A stretch of DNA of 8,393 nucleotides from Thermoplasmatota archaeon (lineage in GTDB: Archaea > Thermoplasmatota > E2 > JACPAO01 > JAHFTW01): contig JANQNI010000230.1 in the NCBI GenBank assembly GCA_028289805.1, positions 1 through 8,393 of the forward strand. Direction: 5' to 3'. The notes under the pieces were generated by a model. It searched no databases. It saw nothing but the letters and a program-made list of their open reading frames with translations, and had not been told where the DNA came from. Positions 1-5,938 of the stretch are shown piece after piece; within the stretch, counting starts at the first letter, position 1; the number at the start of each line of letters is the position of its first letter. The position numbers and the translations under genes were made by a program.

Positions 1-237
1 GGACCCGACGTCTACCTCTACCTCACCGTCTCGTCCGAACCCCCGAGCACGGCGGACGTGGAGGGCGACGGCGTGCGCGTCCCCGTGCGCACCGACGCCG
101 ACCCCGACGCCCGCATCAACGAGCGCGGCAACTTCCTCGTGCCCCTGCCCGACGGCGTCGACCCGAGCGGGTACGGGGGCGTCGCGGCGTGGTGCGACGA
201 CTTCAACGTGCTGTTTGCCAGCGCTGCCCTGGCGTAG
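1..237 (+). CDS. DM13 domain-containing protein, C-terminal end (5' truncated)
   Basis: The reading frame is open from base 1 to a TAG at 235-237. It gives 78 residues with no start codon of its own, so only the C-terminus is in the window. The visible part matches the second half of a DM13 domain. GPDVYLYLT resembles the family's GPDvyvyL strand. A GNFLVPLPDGVD segment follows, and then the characteristic YGGVAAWCDDFNVLFASAAL ending, where the family has a conserved Trp-Cys pair, an aromatic residue and a final F-x-x-A-x-L. The Trp-Cys pair is at residues 64-65. DM13 domains occur in secreted or membrane-anchored proteins and have been proposed to take part in electron transfer. Any signal peptide or lipobox would lie upstream of the window. 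The family call rests on pattern memory for about 75 residues; the location is inference. Confidence 0.72.
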   Translation, partial: GPDVYLYLTVSSEPPSTADVEGDGVRVPVRTDADPDARINERGNFLVPLPDGVDPSGYGGVAAWCDDFNVLFASAALA

Positions 238-291
238 CCGCGCAAACGGAGGCCGGACAGACCCCAACGAACACGCCCCCTCCCGGAACCG

Positions 292-309
292 CGAACATGT
301 TCATGTTCG
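292..309. promoter_or_regulatory. Perfect 18-bp dyad, candidate operator upstream of the aminotransferase
   Basis: CGAACATG, two T's, then CATGTTCG: an inverted repeat with perfect 8-bp arms and a 2-bp spacer. It lies in the gap between the DM13 stop and the aminotransferase start, centred about 88 bp before the ATG and about 58 bp before the T-rich promoter-like box. The spacer is too short for a normal RNA hairpin loop, and no T-tract follows, so a dimeric regulator's binding site fits better than a terminator. Which regulator binds is unknown. Confidence 0.5.
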
Positions 310-351
310 GATTCCGCAGTTCGATGCAAACGGCCCCCGCACCCCGTGGCC

Positions 352-362
352 GAACCCTTTTC
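352..362 (+). promoter_or_regulatory. Candidate archaeal BRE/TATA-like promoter element for the aminotransferase gene
   Basis: GAACCCTTTTC lies in an otherwise G+C-rich gap. The T-run begins 31 bp before the ATG at 389. That is the spacing expected of a TATA-like box for a transcript starting at or near the start codon, and there is no Shine-Dalgarno sequence ahead of that ATG. The preceding CGAA resembles the purine-rich BRE. The nonamer ACCCTTTTC occurs again upstream of the SNF2 gene, which supports the reading. It is weak compared with a canonical TTTATA box. Confidence 0.4.
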
Positions 363-388
363 CCACCCACGCCCCTCGCCACGACTGG

Positions 389-1621
389 ATGGACCTCACG
401 CCGCTCTGGAGCGCCCGCGCCAACGCCATGAAGGCCAGCGAGATCCGCGAACTGCTGAAGCTGACCGAGAACCCCGAGGTCATCAGCTTCGCGGGCGGCC
501 TGCCCAACCCCCAGAGCTTCCCCGTCGAGGAGGTCCACGAGGCCACCCAGCGCGTTTTCCGGGACCACGCCCAGCGTGCCTTCCAGTACAGCACCACCGA
601 GGGCGTCTCCGAGCTGCGCGAGTCGGTCGCCGACTACCTGCACGCCAGCCAGGCCATGGACGTACACCCCGACGACGTCTTGATCACCAACGGCAGCCAG
701 CAGGGCCTCGACCTGCTGGGCCGCACGCTCCTCGACGCGGGCGACACCGTCGTCACCAGCAACCCCACCTACCTGGGTGCCCTCCAGGCCCTCAGCTACT
801 ACGGCGCCAAGTACGCCGGCGTCGACAGCGACGGCGACGGTCTGCTGCCGGACGCCCTCGACGACACCCTCAAGGGCCTCGCGGCCCGCGGCGTCCGGCC
901 CAAGTTCCTCTACGCCGTGCCGACGTTCCAGAACCCCAGCGGCACCTGCATCCCCGAGGCGCGCCGCCGCCGCATCCTCGACATCGCCCACGAGCACGAC
1001 CTGCTGATCGTCGAGGACGACCCCTACGGCCGCCTGCGCTTCGACGGCGACCCCGTGCCCACCCTGCACAGCCTCGACAAGGGCGGCGACCGCGTCCTGT
1101 ACCTCGGCACCTTCAGCAAGATCCTCGTGCCCGGCTTCCGCCTCGCCTGGACCGCCGGCCCCAGCGAGTTGGTGCGCAAGATGGTCGTCAGCAAGCAGAG
1201 CATCGACCTCTGCACCAACGCCTTCACGCAGTTCATCGCCGCCGACATGCTGCAAAACGGCATCATCGAGAAGCACCTGCCCGAGATCATCCGGCTCTAC
1301 AAGGGCAAGCGCGACGTGATGCTGGGCGCCATGGACGAGCACTTCCCCAAGGAGGGCGTCCACTGGACCCGCAGCCGGGGCGGCATGTTCACCTGGGCCG
1401 AGATGCCCGACGGCGTCAACACGGTGGAGATGCTGGAGGAGACCGTCCGGCGCAACGTCGCCTACGTCCCCGGCAAGCCGTTCTTCCCCGACCCGGAGCA
1501 GGGCTTCAACACCATGCGCCTCAACTTCACCCACGCCAGCGACGACAACATCAAGGTGGGCATCGAGCGGCTCGCGGGCGTGATGGTCGAGACGATGGAG
1601 CGGCAGAAGGCGCTGGCCTGA
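389..1621 (+). CDS. PLP-dependent class I/II aminotransferase, LysN/ARO8-like
   Basis: This 410-residue fold-type I aminotransferase transfers an amino group between an amino acid and a 2-oxo acid using pyridoxal phosphate in the cytoplasm. Visible signatures are: the N-terminal substrate-lid segment VISFAGGLPNPQSFP (31-45); the phosphate-binding loop around NGSQQGLDLLG (101-111); N182 in QNPSG; D210 and Y213 in EDDPYG, for the cofactor ring nitrogen and hydroxyl; the Schiff-base lysine K244 in GTFSKILVPGFR with phosphate-binding R251; and a substrate-carboxylate arginine R377 in NTMRLNF. The motif set and length fit the 2-aminoadipate/aromatic aminotransferase group, without the N-terminal GntR domain of MocR proteins. 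I chose ATG 389 because homologues begin about ten residues before the R-A-x-x-M-K-x-S-E-I-R-E segment. ATG 428 is possible but would cut conserved residues. Substrate (aminoadipate, aromatic or branched-chain amino acids) cannot be fixed by eye. Its 3' end converges on the GPP34 gene with 6 bp between stops. Confidence 0.95.
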   Translation: MDLTPLWSARANAMKASEIRELLKLTENPEVISFAGGLPNPQSFPVEEVHEATQRVFRDHAQRAFQYSTTEGVSELRESVADYLHASQAMDVHPDDVLITNGSQQGLDLLGRTLLDAGDTVVTSNPTYLGALQALSYYGAKYAGVDSDGDGLLPDALDDTLKGLAARGVRPKFLYAVPTFQNPSGTCIPEARRRRILDIAHEHDLLIVEDDPYGRLRFDGDPVPTLHSLDKGGDRVLYLGTFSKILVPGFRLAWTAGPSELVRKMVVSKQSIDLCTNAFTQFIAADMLQNGIIEKHLPEIIRLYKGKRDVMLGAMDEHFPKEGVHWTRSRGGMFTWAEMPDGVNTVEMLEETVRRNVAYVPGKPFFPDPEQGFNTMRLNFTHASDDNIKVGIERLAGVMVETMERQKALA

Positions 1622-1627
1622 GTCCCC

Positions 1628-2302
1628 TCACGAGCCGGCCGACGCCGCCACGGCCCCCGCCGCGGCGATGCCCGCGACGACCGCGGTGACGAGTTCCTGC
1701 ACGGAGCGGGCAAACGCGTCCTCCTTGATCCACTGCTTCGCCTGGCGCCGGATGGCCTTGCGCACGCGCCGGTCGGGGTCCAGCTCCTTGTCGCTGTCGG
1801 CGGCGACGAGGATGGCCACCAGGCACACGGTGCGGTCGTCGGAGGCGTCGCGCTGCTGCACGGCGCTGCGCACGGCGCGGCGCAGGGTCTGCTCCGCGCC
1901 GGTGCCCTGGCTCGGGTAGGCGGTCCCGCCCCACCAGGTCCGCGCCTCCTCCACGACGCCGGCCTGGACCAGTTGCTGGGTGAACTGGTGCCGAAGGAGC
2001 CGGTAGCGGCCGCCGCTGAGGCGCGCCACCCACCAGGCGGCCCCGCGGGGCCGGCGGCCGCGGGCGTCGTGCCAGACGGTGGCGTAGCGCACGTCGTCGG
2101 GGGCGTCGTAGGCGGGCACCACGCGCTTGCCCTCCAGGCGGACGTGGCCGCGCAGGGCCATCTCGGCCAGCACGGCGGCGCCGAAGCCGTACGGGTGGAA
2201 GCCCAGGGGGCGTCCGGTGCGGTCCCGCGTGGCCATCAGGAGGAAGCGCAGCGGCAGGTCCCACGCGGTCGGGTCGGCGGGCAGCCGGTCGTCAGCCGCC
2301 AT
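1628..2302 (-). CDS. GPP34 (GOLPH3-like) family protein
   Basis: This 224-residue protein fits the GPP34 family, which includes the eukaryotic Golgi protein GOLPH3/Vps74 (binds phosphatidylinositol 4-phosphate) and many uncharacterised actinobacterial proteins. Matching parts in order are: LPLRFLLMATRDRTGRP (16-32), the family's opening helix and turn; YGFGAAVLAEMALRGHVRLE (38-57), the conserved helix and strand; WWVARL (90-95); LVQAGVVEE (111-119); TAYPSQ (127-132) leading into a charged helix; then DDRTVCLVAILVAAD (155-169). The tail holds the pattern R-x-x-A-K-x-W, then a small-residue hydrophobic helix (201-223) rich in Ala and Val, as in actinobacterial members. There is no signal peptide, so it is probably cytoplasmic and peripherally membrane-associated (inference). 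The start is fixed by a GGAGG six bases upstream. It overlaps the end of the HAD gene by 11 bp, so the pair is probably co-transcribed and translationally coupled. Ligand and role are unknown. Confidence 0.8.
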   Translation of the reverse strand: MAADDRLPADPTAWDLPLRFLLMATRDRTGRPLGFHPYGFGAAVLAEMALRGHVRLEGKRVVPAYDAPDDVRYATVWHDARGRRPRGAAWWVARLSGGRYRLLRHQFTQQLVQAGVVEEARTWWGGTAYPSQGTGAEQTLRRAVRSAVQQRDASDDRTVCLVAILVAADSDKELDPDRRVRKAIRRQAKQWIKEDAFARSVQELVTAVVAGIAAAGAVAASAGS

Positions 2303-2990
2303 GGAACGCCTCCACGCGCAGGAGGTCCTGGAACCGGCGCAGCGGGTGGTCCACGCCCGCCGGCGCCTCCACGCCCGGCTTGCCGTACGCGGCCCACGCG
2401 ACGGGCATCCCGAGGTTCTTGGCGGCCTGCACCACCTCCACGCCCCACGCCCCCACCGCGAGGGTCTCCTGCGGCTTGGTCTGGAGCACGTCCAGGGCGT
2501 CCCGGAACTGGTGCTCCTGCAGCGGTTCGTCCTCGCTGGTGCGCACGAAGTCGAAGAAGTCCGTCAGTCCCGCCAGGTCGAGGCGCTGGTACGCCTTGAA
2601 CCGGGGCGACCGCGTCACGACCCCCATGCGCCAGCCGCGCCGCGCCAGCTCCAGCAGCGTCCGCGTCACGGTGGGGTGGGGGCGGGTGTGGAGCTGCTTG
2701 GCCTCCAGGTAGGCGTTGACGGCGGCGGCCGTGATGCGGTCGACGGCGTGCTGGTCGAGGCGCAGCTTCTGCTGGTGGTGTCGCTTCAGGAAGGACTCGA
2801 AGACGCGGTCTCCGTCCAGGTCCCCCAGGTACTCTCCGAACAGGACCTCCCCCACGTCGTGGGCGGGCCACGGCAGCTCGGCGCCGGCACGCACCATGGC
2901 GCGGCCCGCCGCGTCGCTGGCGAGGCGCTTCATGCGCTTGAAGTCCAGCAGGGCGTCGTCGAGGTCCAAGACGGCGGCGCGCAGGCGCAC
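2292..2990 (-). CDS. HAD-superfamily protein with degenerate catalytic motifs
   Basis: This 232-residue protein has the haloacid dehalogenase layout: motif I VLDLDDALLD (7-16), an alpha-helical cap of about 90 residues (21-110), motif II GVVTRSPR (123-130), and a C-terminal Rossmann segment LAVGAWGVEVVQAAKNLGM (177-195). Active HAD phosphatases use D-x-D-x-T, a Ser/Thr, a Lys, and a G-D pair that binds magnesium. Here the Asp pair D9/D11 and T126 are present. The Thr of motif I is Ala13, the usual K-P-x-P-x-x-F lysine position reads PLQEHQF (156-162) with no Lys, and the motif IV Asp is Ala181 (GAW, not GDW). Catalysis is therefore doubtful. GTG 2990 is chosen because it places D9 where family members have it. 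The longer in-frame extension to 3152 is Arg/Ser/Pro-rich and looks non-coding, and ATG 3000 is out of frame. No Shine-Dalgarno sequence precedes it. It is first gene of the pair with GPP34. Confidence 0.8.
   Translation of the reverse strand: MRLRAAVLDLDDALLDFKRMKRLASDAAGRAMVRAGAELPWPAHDVGEVLFGEYLGDLDGDRVFESFLKRHHQQKLRLDQHAVDRITAAAVNAYLEAKQLHTRPHPTVTRTLLELARRGWRMGVVTRSPRFKAYQRLDLAGLTDFFDFVRTSEDEPLQEHQFRDALDVLQTKPQETLAVGAWGVEVVQAAKNLGMPVAWAAYGKPGVEAPAGVDHPLRRFQDLLRVEAFHGG
2309..2313 (-). promoter_or_regulatory. Shine-Dalgarno sequence of the GPP34 gene
   Basis: On the minus strand GGAGG is followed by six bases (CGTTCC) and then the ATG at 2302. It lies inside the end of the HAD coding region. 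This is the clearest ribosome binding site in the window, and it settles the GPP34 start. The other upstream genes lack one. This is the pattern expected for an internal operon gene in an archaeon whose first genes are translated from leaderless or short-leader messages. Confidence 0.75.
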
Positions 2991-3166
2991 GCTGCGCCAT
3001 CGGCGCGAGCGTGATGAGGGTGCCGTTCGGCGGACCCCGCTGCATCCGGCCGCCCCAGGGTGCGACGGGACCGACCGCGCAGCGGTGGACCTGGGGCCCG
3101 AGGGCGAATCCCGCCACCGCCACCCTTTTCTTGACGTACCGGTCCGCGTCACCGTCCCCGTTGTCC
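2991..3166. promoter_or_regulatory. Divergent promoter region between the HAD and SNF2 genes
   Basis: This 176-bp gap separates two genes reading away from each other, so it should carry promoters for both the HAD-GPP34 pair and the SNF2-Nre pair. The only promoter-like sequence I can point to is the T-rich box at 3122-3130 for the rightward unit. A small G+C-rich dyad, ACCGC-GCA-GCGGT (3074-3086), lies in the middle, but it could be chance at this base composition. No convincing TATA-like box is visible for the leftward gene. Confidence 0.5.
3122..3130 (+). promoter_or_regulatory. Candidate TATA-like promoter element for the SNF2-Nre unit
   Basis: ACCCTTTTC is the same nonamer found upstream of the aminotransferase gene. 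Its T-run begins 41 bp before the ATG at 3167, which would give a transcript with a short leader of about 10-15 bases. No Shine-Dalgarno sequence lies between. Runs of four T's are very rare in this window, which makes the placement upstream of a start more meaningful, but the box is not canonical. Confidence 0.4.
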
Positions 3167-5887
3167 ATGTCCGCCAAAGGTGAAAACAAGGGTTCCTTGT
3201 TCAAGCGCGCTCGCCGTGACCCGCTGCGGGGCCACCCCATCGAAGACCCGTCGCGCGTCGCGGACGGGGTCGTCAAGGGTGACTACGCTCCGACGAACGT
3301 TCACCTGTTGAACCTGGACGCACACCGTCTGCGGGCGATGCGCCACGAGGGCATCACGACGCTGGCGCACCTGCGGCGGAAGATCAAGATCCTGCCCCAC
3401 CAGGTGAAGGCGGCCATCCGCGTCCTGAACACGATGCAGGGCCGCGCCATCCTGGCCGACGAGGTGGGCCTCGGAAAGACCATCGAGGCCGGCATCGTGA
3501 TGAAGGAACTGATCAGCCGCGGCAAGGCGAAGTCGGTGCTGATCCTGACGCCGGCGGCGCTGGCCTCGCAGTGGCAGCAGGAACTGTGGGACAAGTTCGG
3601 CGAGCGCTTCGTGCGCCACGACGACCAGGACTTCCAGGGCTTCAGCCGCCACGACAAGATCGTCACGTCCATCGACACGGCGAAGTCGGCCAGCCACTAC
3701 CCCGACATCATCGGCCGGGAGTGGGACCTCGTGGTGGTGGACGAGGCGCACTACCTGAAGAACAAGAAGACGCAGCGCTACGCCCTGGCCGACGACATCA
3801 GCGCCCGCCACGCGCTGATGCTGACGGCGACGCCCATCCAGAACAACCTCATCGAGCTCTACAACCTCATCAACCTGATCAAGCCGGGGCTGCTGGGGAC
3901 GTTGCAGAACTTCGAGGAGGAGTACGTCGGCGACGCCCAGGGGCGCGTGCTGCTGCACGCCAAGCGCCTCCAGCGCCTCCTGGAGCAGGTGATGATCCGC
4001 AACCGGCGCAGCGAGACGGGGCTGAAGTTCCCGGAGCGCAAGGTGGAGACGCACCGCGTGCAGGCGAGCAAGGGCGAGTACGAACTGCACAAGGCCGTGG
4101 GCGAGTTCATCCGCACCTACAAGCAGTTCTTCGAGAGCCACCTGGCCCTGATGATCCTGGAGCGCGAGGTCGCCAGTTCCGCCCCCGCCCTCAGCAAGAC
4201 GCTCGGGAACATGATGGGGAAGATGAACGACCCCGACGTGACCATGGCGATGGAGGATCTCCAGCACAAGGCGGACTCCATCAAGCGCAACGCCAAGGCC
4301 AACCTCATCCTCGACGTGGCCAGGAACACGGACGAGAAGATGATCGTCTTCACGCAGTTCCGGGAGACGCAGGAGTTGCTGTCCCGGCGCCTGAAGCAGG
4401 AGGGCGTCTCCAACGTCAAGTACCACGGCCAGTTGTCGCCGGGGCGGCGCCGGGCGGCGCTCAACGAGTTCAAGGGCGACGACTGCCGCGTGCTGGTGTG
4501 CACGGACTCGGGCAGTGAGGGTCTCAACCTGCAGTTCTGCCACATCCTCGTCAACTACGACCTGCCCTGGAACCCCATGCGCGTGGAGCAGCGCATCGGT
4601 CGCGTCCACCGCATCGGCCAGGAGAAGGACAACGTCGTCATCCTCAACCTCGCCGTCGCGGACACCATCGAGGACTACGTCCTGCAGGTGCTGTACGAGA
4701 AGATCCGCCTCTTCGAGGTCGCCATCGGCGAGATGGACCTCATCCTCAGCGACATCAACGAGTCTGGCGGCATCGAGAAGCGCGTCATGGACGCCATCCT
4801 CGGCTCGAAGGAGGACGAGGACGTCAAGGACGCGATGGAGAAGGTCGAGGCGGAGGTGCGCCGCTCCAAGAAGGACGCCGAGGTCATCAAGGAGTTGGAC
4901 GCCAGCGTGTTCCAGCAGTTCGACCTCTCGACTGCGGACGACGACGTGAAGATCGAGGACTCCACGAACCTGGAGCAGCGCGTGGTGCGGTTCGTGCAGG
5001 CGTTCGTCGACATCGTCGGCGCCGAGACCGAGGAGGCGGACGGCATCACCACCGTCAAGCTGCCCCGCTCCTACTGGAAGCGCGTCGGCGGCAGCCACAC
5101 CTACACCACGCGGCCCGACATCTTCGACGAGCTGGACGGCGAGGCGGAACTGCTGAGCCTCGGCACCCCCTTCGTCCAGAGCGCCATGGGCGTCCTGGAG
5201 TCCGACGGTGCCGTGGGCCAGGTGCGCACCGCCGAGGTCGACCAGCGTGCCACCGTGCTCTACTACCGGTACTACATCGAGACCCTCCGCAGCGAGCTGG
5301 AGGACTTCGTCAGCGTCGCCGTCACCGACGACGGGAACGTGCTGTGGACGGAGGAGGGCCTGTGGCAGGTCCCCGACGGCGAGATGGTGCGCCAGCCCCG
5401 CACCCTGGACTCGAAGCAGCGCGAGGACCTGCTGGAGAAGGGCCGCTTCGAGGTCGGCAGCGTCGTGGCCCCCGTGCTGCAGAAGAAGCGCGAGGAGGCC
5501 GCCGACGAGCTGCGCCGCACCGAGAAGCGCCTCGAGGACTACTTCGAGCGCCAGAAGGAGGAGATCCGCGTCGACGAGTCGAAGGTCCGCCGCAAGATGG
5601 GCGAGATCCGCAGCCGGCTCTACTTCACGGAGGACGGCGTCCGGGAGCGCAAGTTGGAGCAGCAGTACCAGAAGCTGGAGGAGCAGCTCCACGAGATGAC
5701 GTTCAAGAACAACCGCCGCGAGGAGGAGTTGGATACGGAGCTCAAGGCGCGGCTGGAGCGGGAGCGGGAGAAGCAGGAGCCGCGGCTGGAGGTCCAGCTC
5801 ATCGGGGCGACGCGGCTCATCCCCGCCGAGGAGCCGGTGGCGGCCGTGCAGGAGGGCACGGCCGCGGCACAGCCGGTCGCCGCGTAG
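3167..5887 (+). CDS. SNF2/HepA-family DEAD/DEAH-box ATPase (DNA translocase)
   Basis: This 906-residue superfamily 2 ATPase has a complete SNF2 motor. Motif I is ADEVGLGKT (97-105, Walker lysine K104), motif Ia LILTPAAL (125-132), motif II DEAH (192-195), and motif III LTATPIQNN (219-227). Motif IV is IVFTQF (393-398), motif V TDSGSEGLNLQ (446-456), and motif VI EQRIGRVHRIGQ (474-485). All catalytic residues are intact. SNF2 proteins use ATP to move along double-stranded DNA and remodel bound protein. After the motor comes an alpha/beta region (about 500-770), then a charged coiled coil (about 771-870), and an Ala/Val/Glu-rich tail. The start at ATG 3167 gives a basic Lys-rich N-terminus. The in-frame extension back to 3011 crosses the promoter region and is Pro/Arg-rich, so it is rejected. 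Nre follows 51 bp downstream on the same strand. The exact partner or substrate is unknown. A RapA-type RNA polymerase recycler is possible, but I see no RapA-like N-terminal domain. Confidence 0.94.
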   Translation: MSAKGENKGSLFKRARRDPLRGHPIEDPSRVADGVVKGDYAPTNVHLLNLDAHRLRAMRHEGITTLAHLRRKIKILPHQVKAAIRVLNTMQGRAILADEVGLGKTIEAGIVMKELISRGKAKSVLILTPAALASQWQQELWDKFGERFVRHDDQDFQGFSRHDKIVTSIDTAKSASHYPDIIGREWDLVVVDEAHYLKNKKTQRYALADDISARHALMLTATPIQNNLIELYNLINLIKPGLLGTLQNFEEEYVGDAQGRVLLHAKRLQRLLEQVMIRNRRSETGLKFPERKVETHRVQASKGEYELHKAVGEFIRTYKQFFESHLALMILEREVASSAPALSKTLGNMMGKMNDPDVTMAMEDLQHKADSIKRNAKANLILDVARNTDEKMIVFTQFRETQELLSRRLKQEGVSNVKYHGQLSPGRRRAALNEFKGDDCRVLVCTDSGSEGLNLQFCHILVNYDLPWNPMRVEQRIGRVHRIGQEKDNVVILNLAVADTIEDYVLQVLYEKIRLFEVAIGEMDLILSDINESGGIEKRVMDAILGSKEDEDVKDAMEKVEAEVRRSKKDAEVIKELDASVFQQFDLSTADDDVKIEDSTNLEQRVVRFVQAFVDIVGAETEEADGITTVKLPRSYWKRVGGSHTYTTRPDIFDELDGEAELLSLGTPFVQSAMGVLESDGAVGQVRTAEVDQRATVLYYRYYIETLRSELEDFVSVAVTDDGNVLWTEEGLWQVPDGEMVRQPRTLDSKQREDLLEKGRFEVGSVVAPVLQKKREEAADELRRTEKRLEDYFERQKEEIRVDESKVRRKMGEIRSRLYFTEDGVRERKLEQQYQKLEEQLHEMTFKNNRREEELDTELKARLEREREKQEPRLEVQLIGATRLIPAEEPVAAVQEGTAAAQPVAA

Positions 5888-5938
5888 GGGTCGACCCCGC
5901 GCCGGCACGCCCATGTCCCACCCCGCCCTGCGACGCGC

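Noticed and set aside
203..1534. A 443-codon minus-strand frame opposite the aminotransferase
   Set aside because: Composition is repetitive Val/Gly/Ala/Asp/Leu with no motif, and it is antisense to an aminotransferase with all catalytic residues in place.
3074..3086. ACCGC-GCA-GCGGT dyad as an operator in the divergent promoter region
   Set aside because: Five-base, mostly G/C arms are expected by chance at this composition, and nothing else supports it.
3011..3166. Longer SNF2 start at 3011
   Set aside because: The 52-residue extension is Pro/Arg/Thr-rich without SNF2-like sequence and would run through the candidate promoter; ATG 3167 gives a natural N-terminus.
3167..5887. DISARM DrmD, Zorya ZorD or another defence-system SNF2 helicase
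   Set aside because: No methyltransferase, DrmA/B/C, ZorA/B/E or other defence partner is nearby; the neighbours are an Nre repair gene and metabolic genes.
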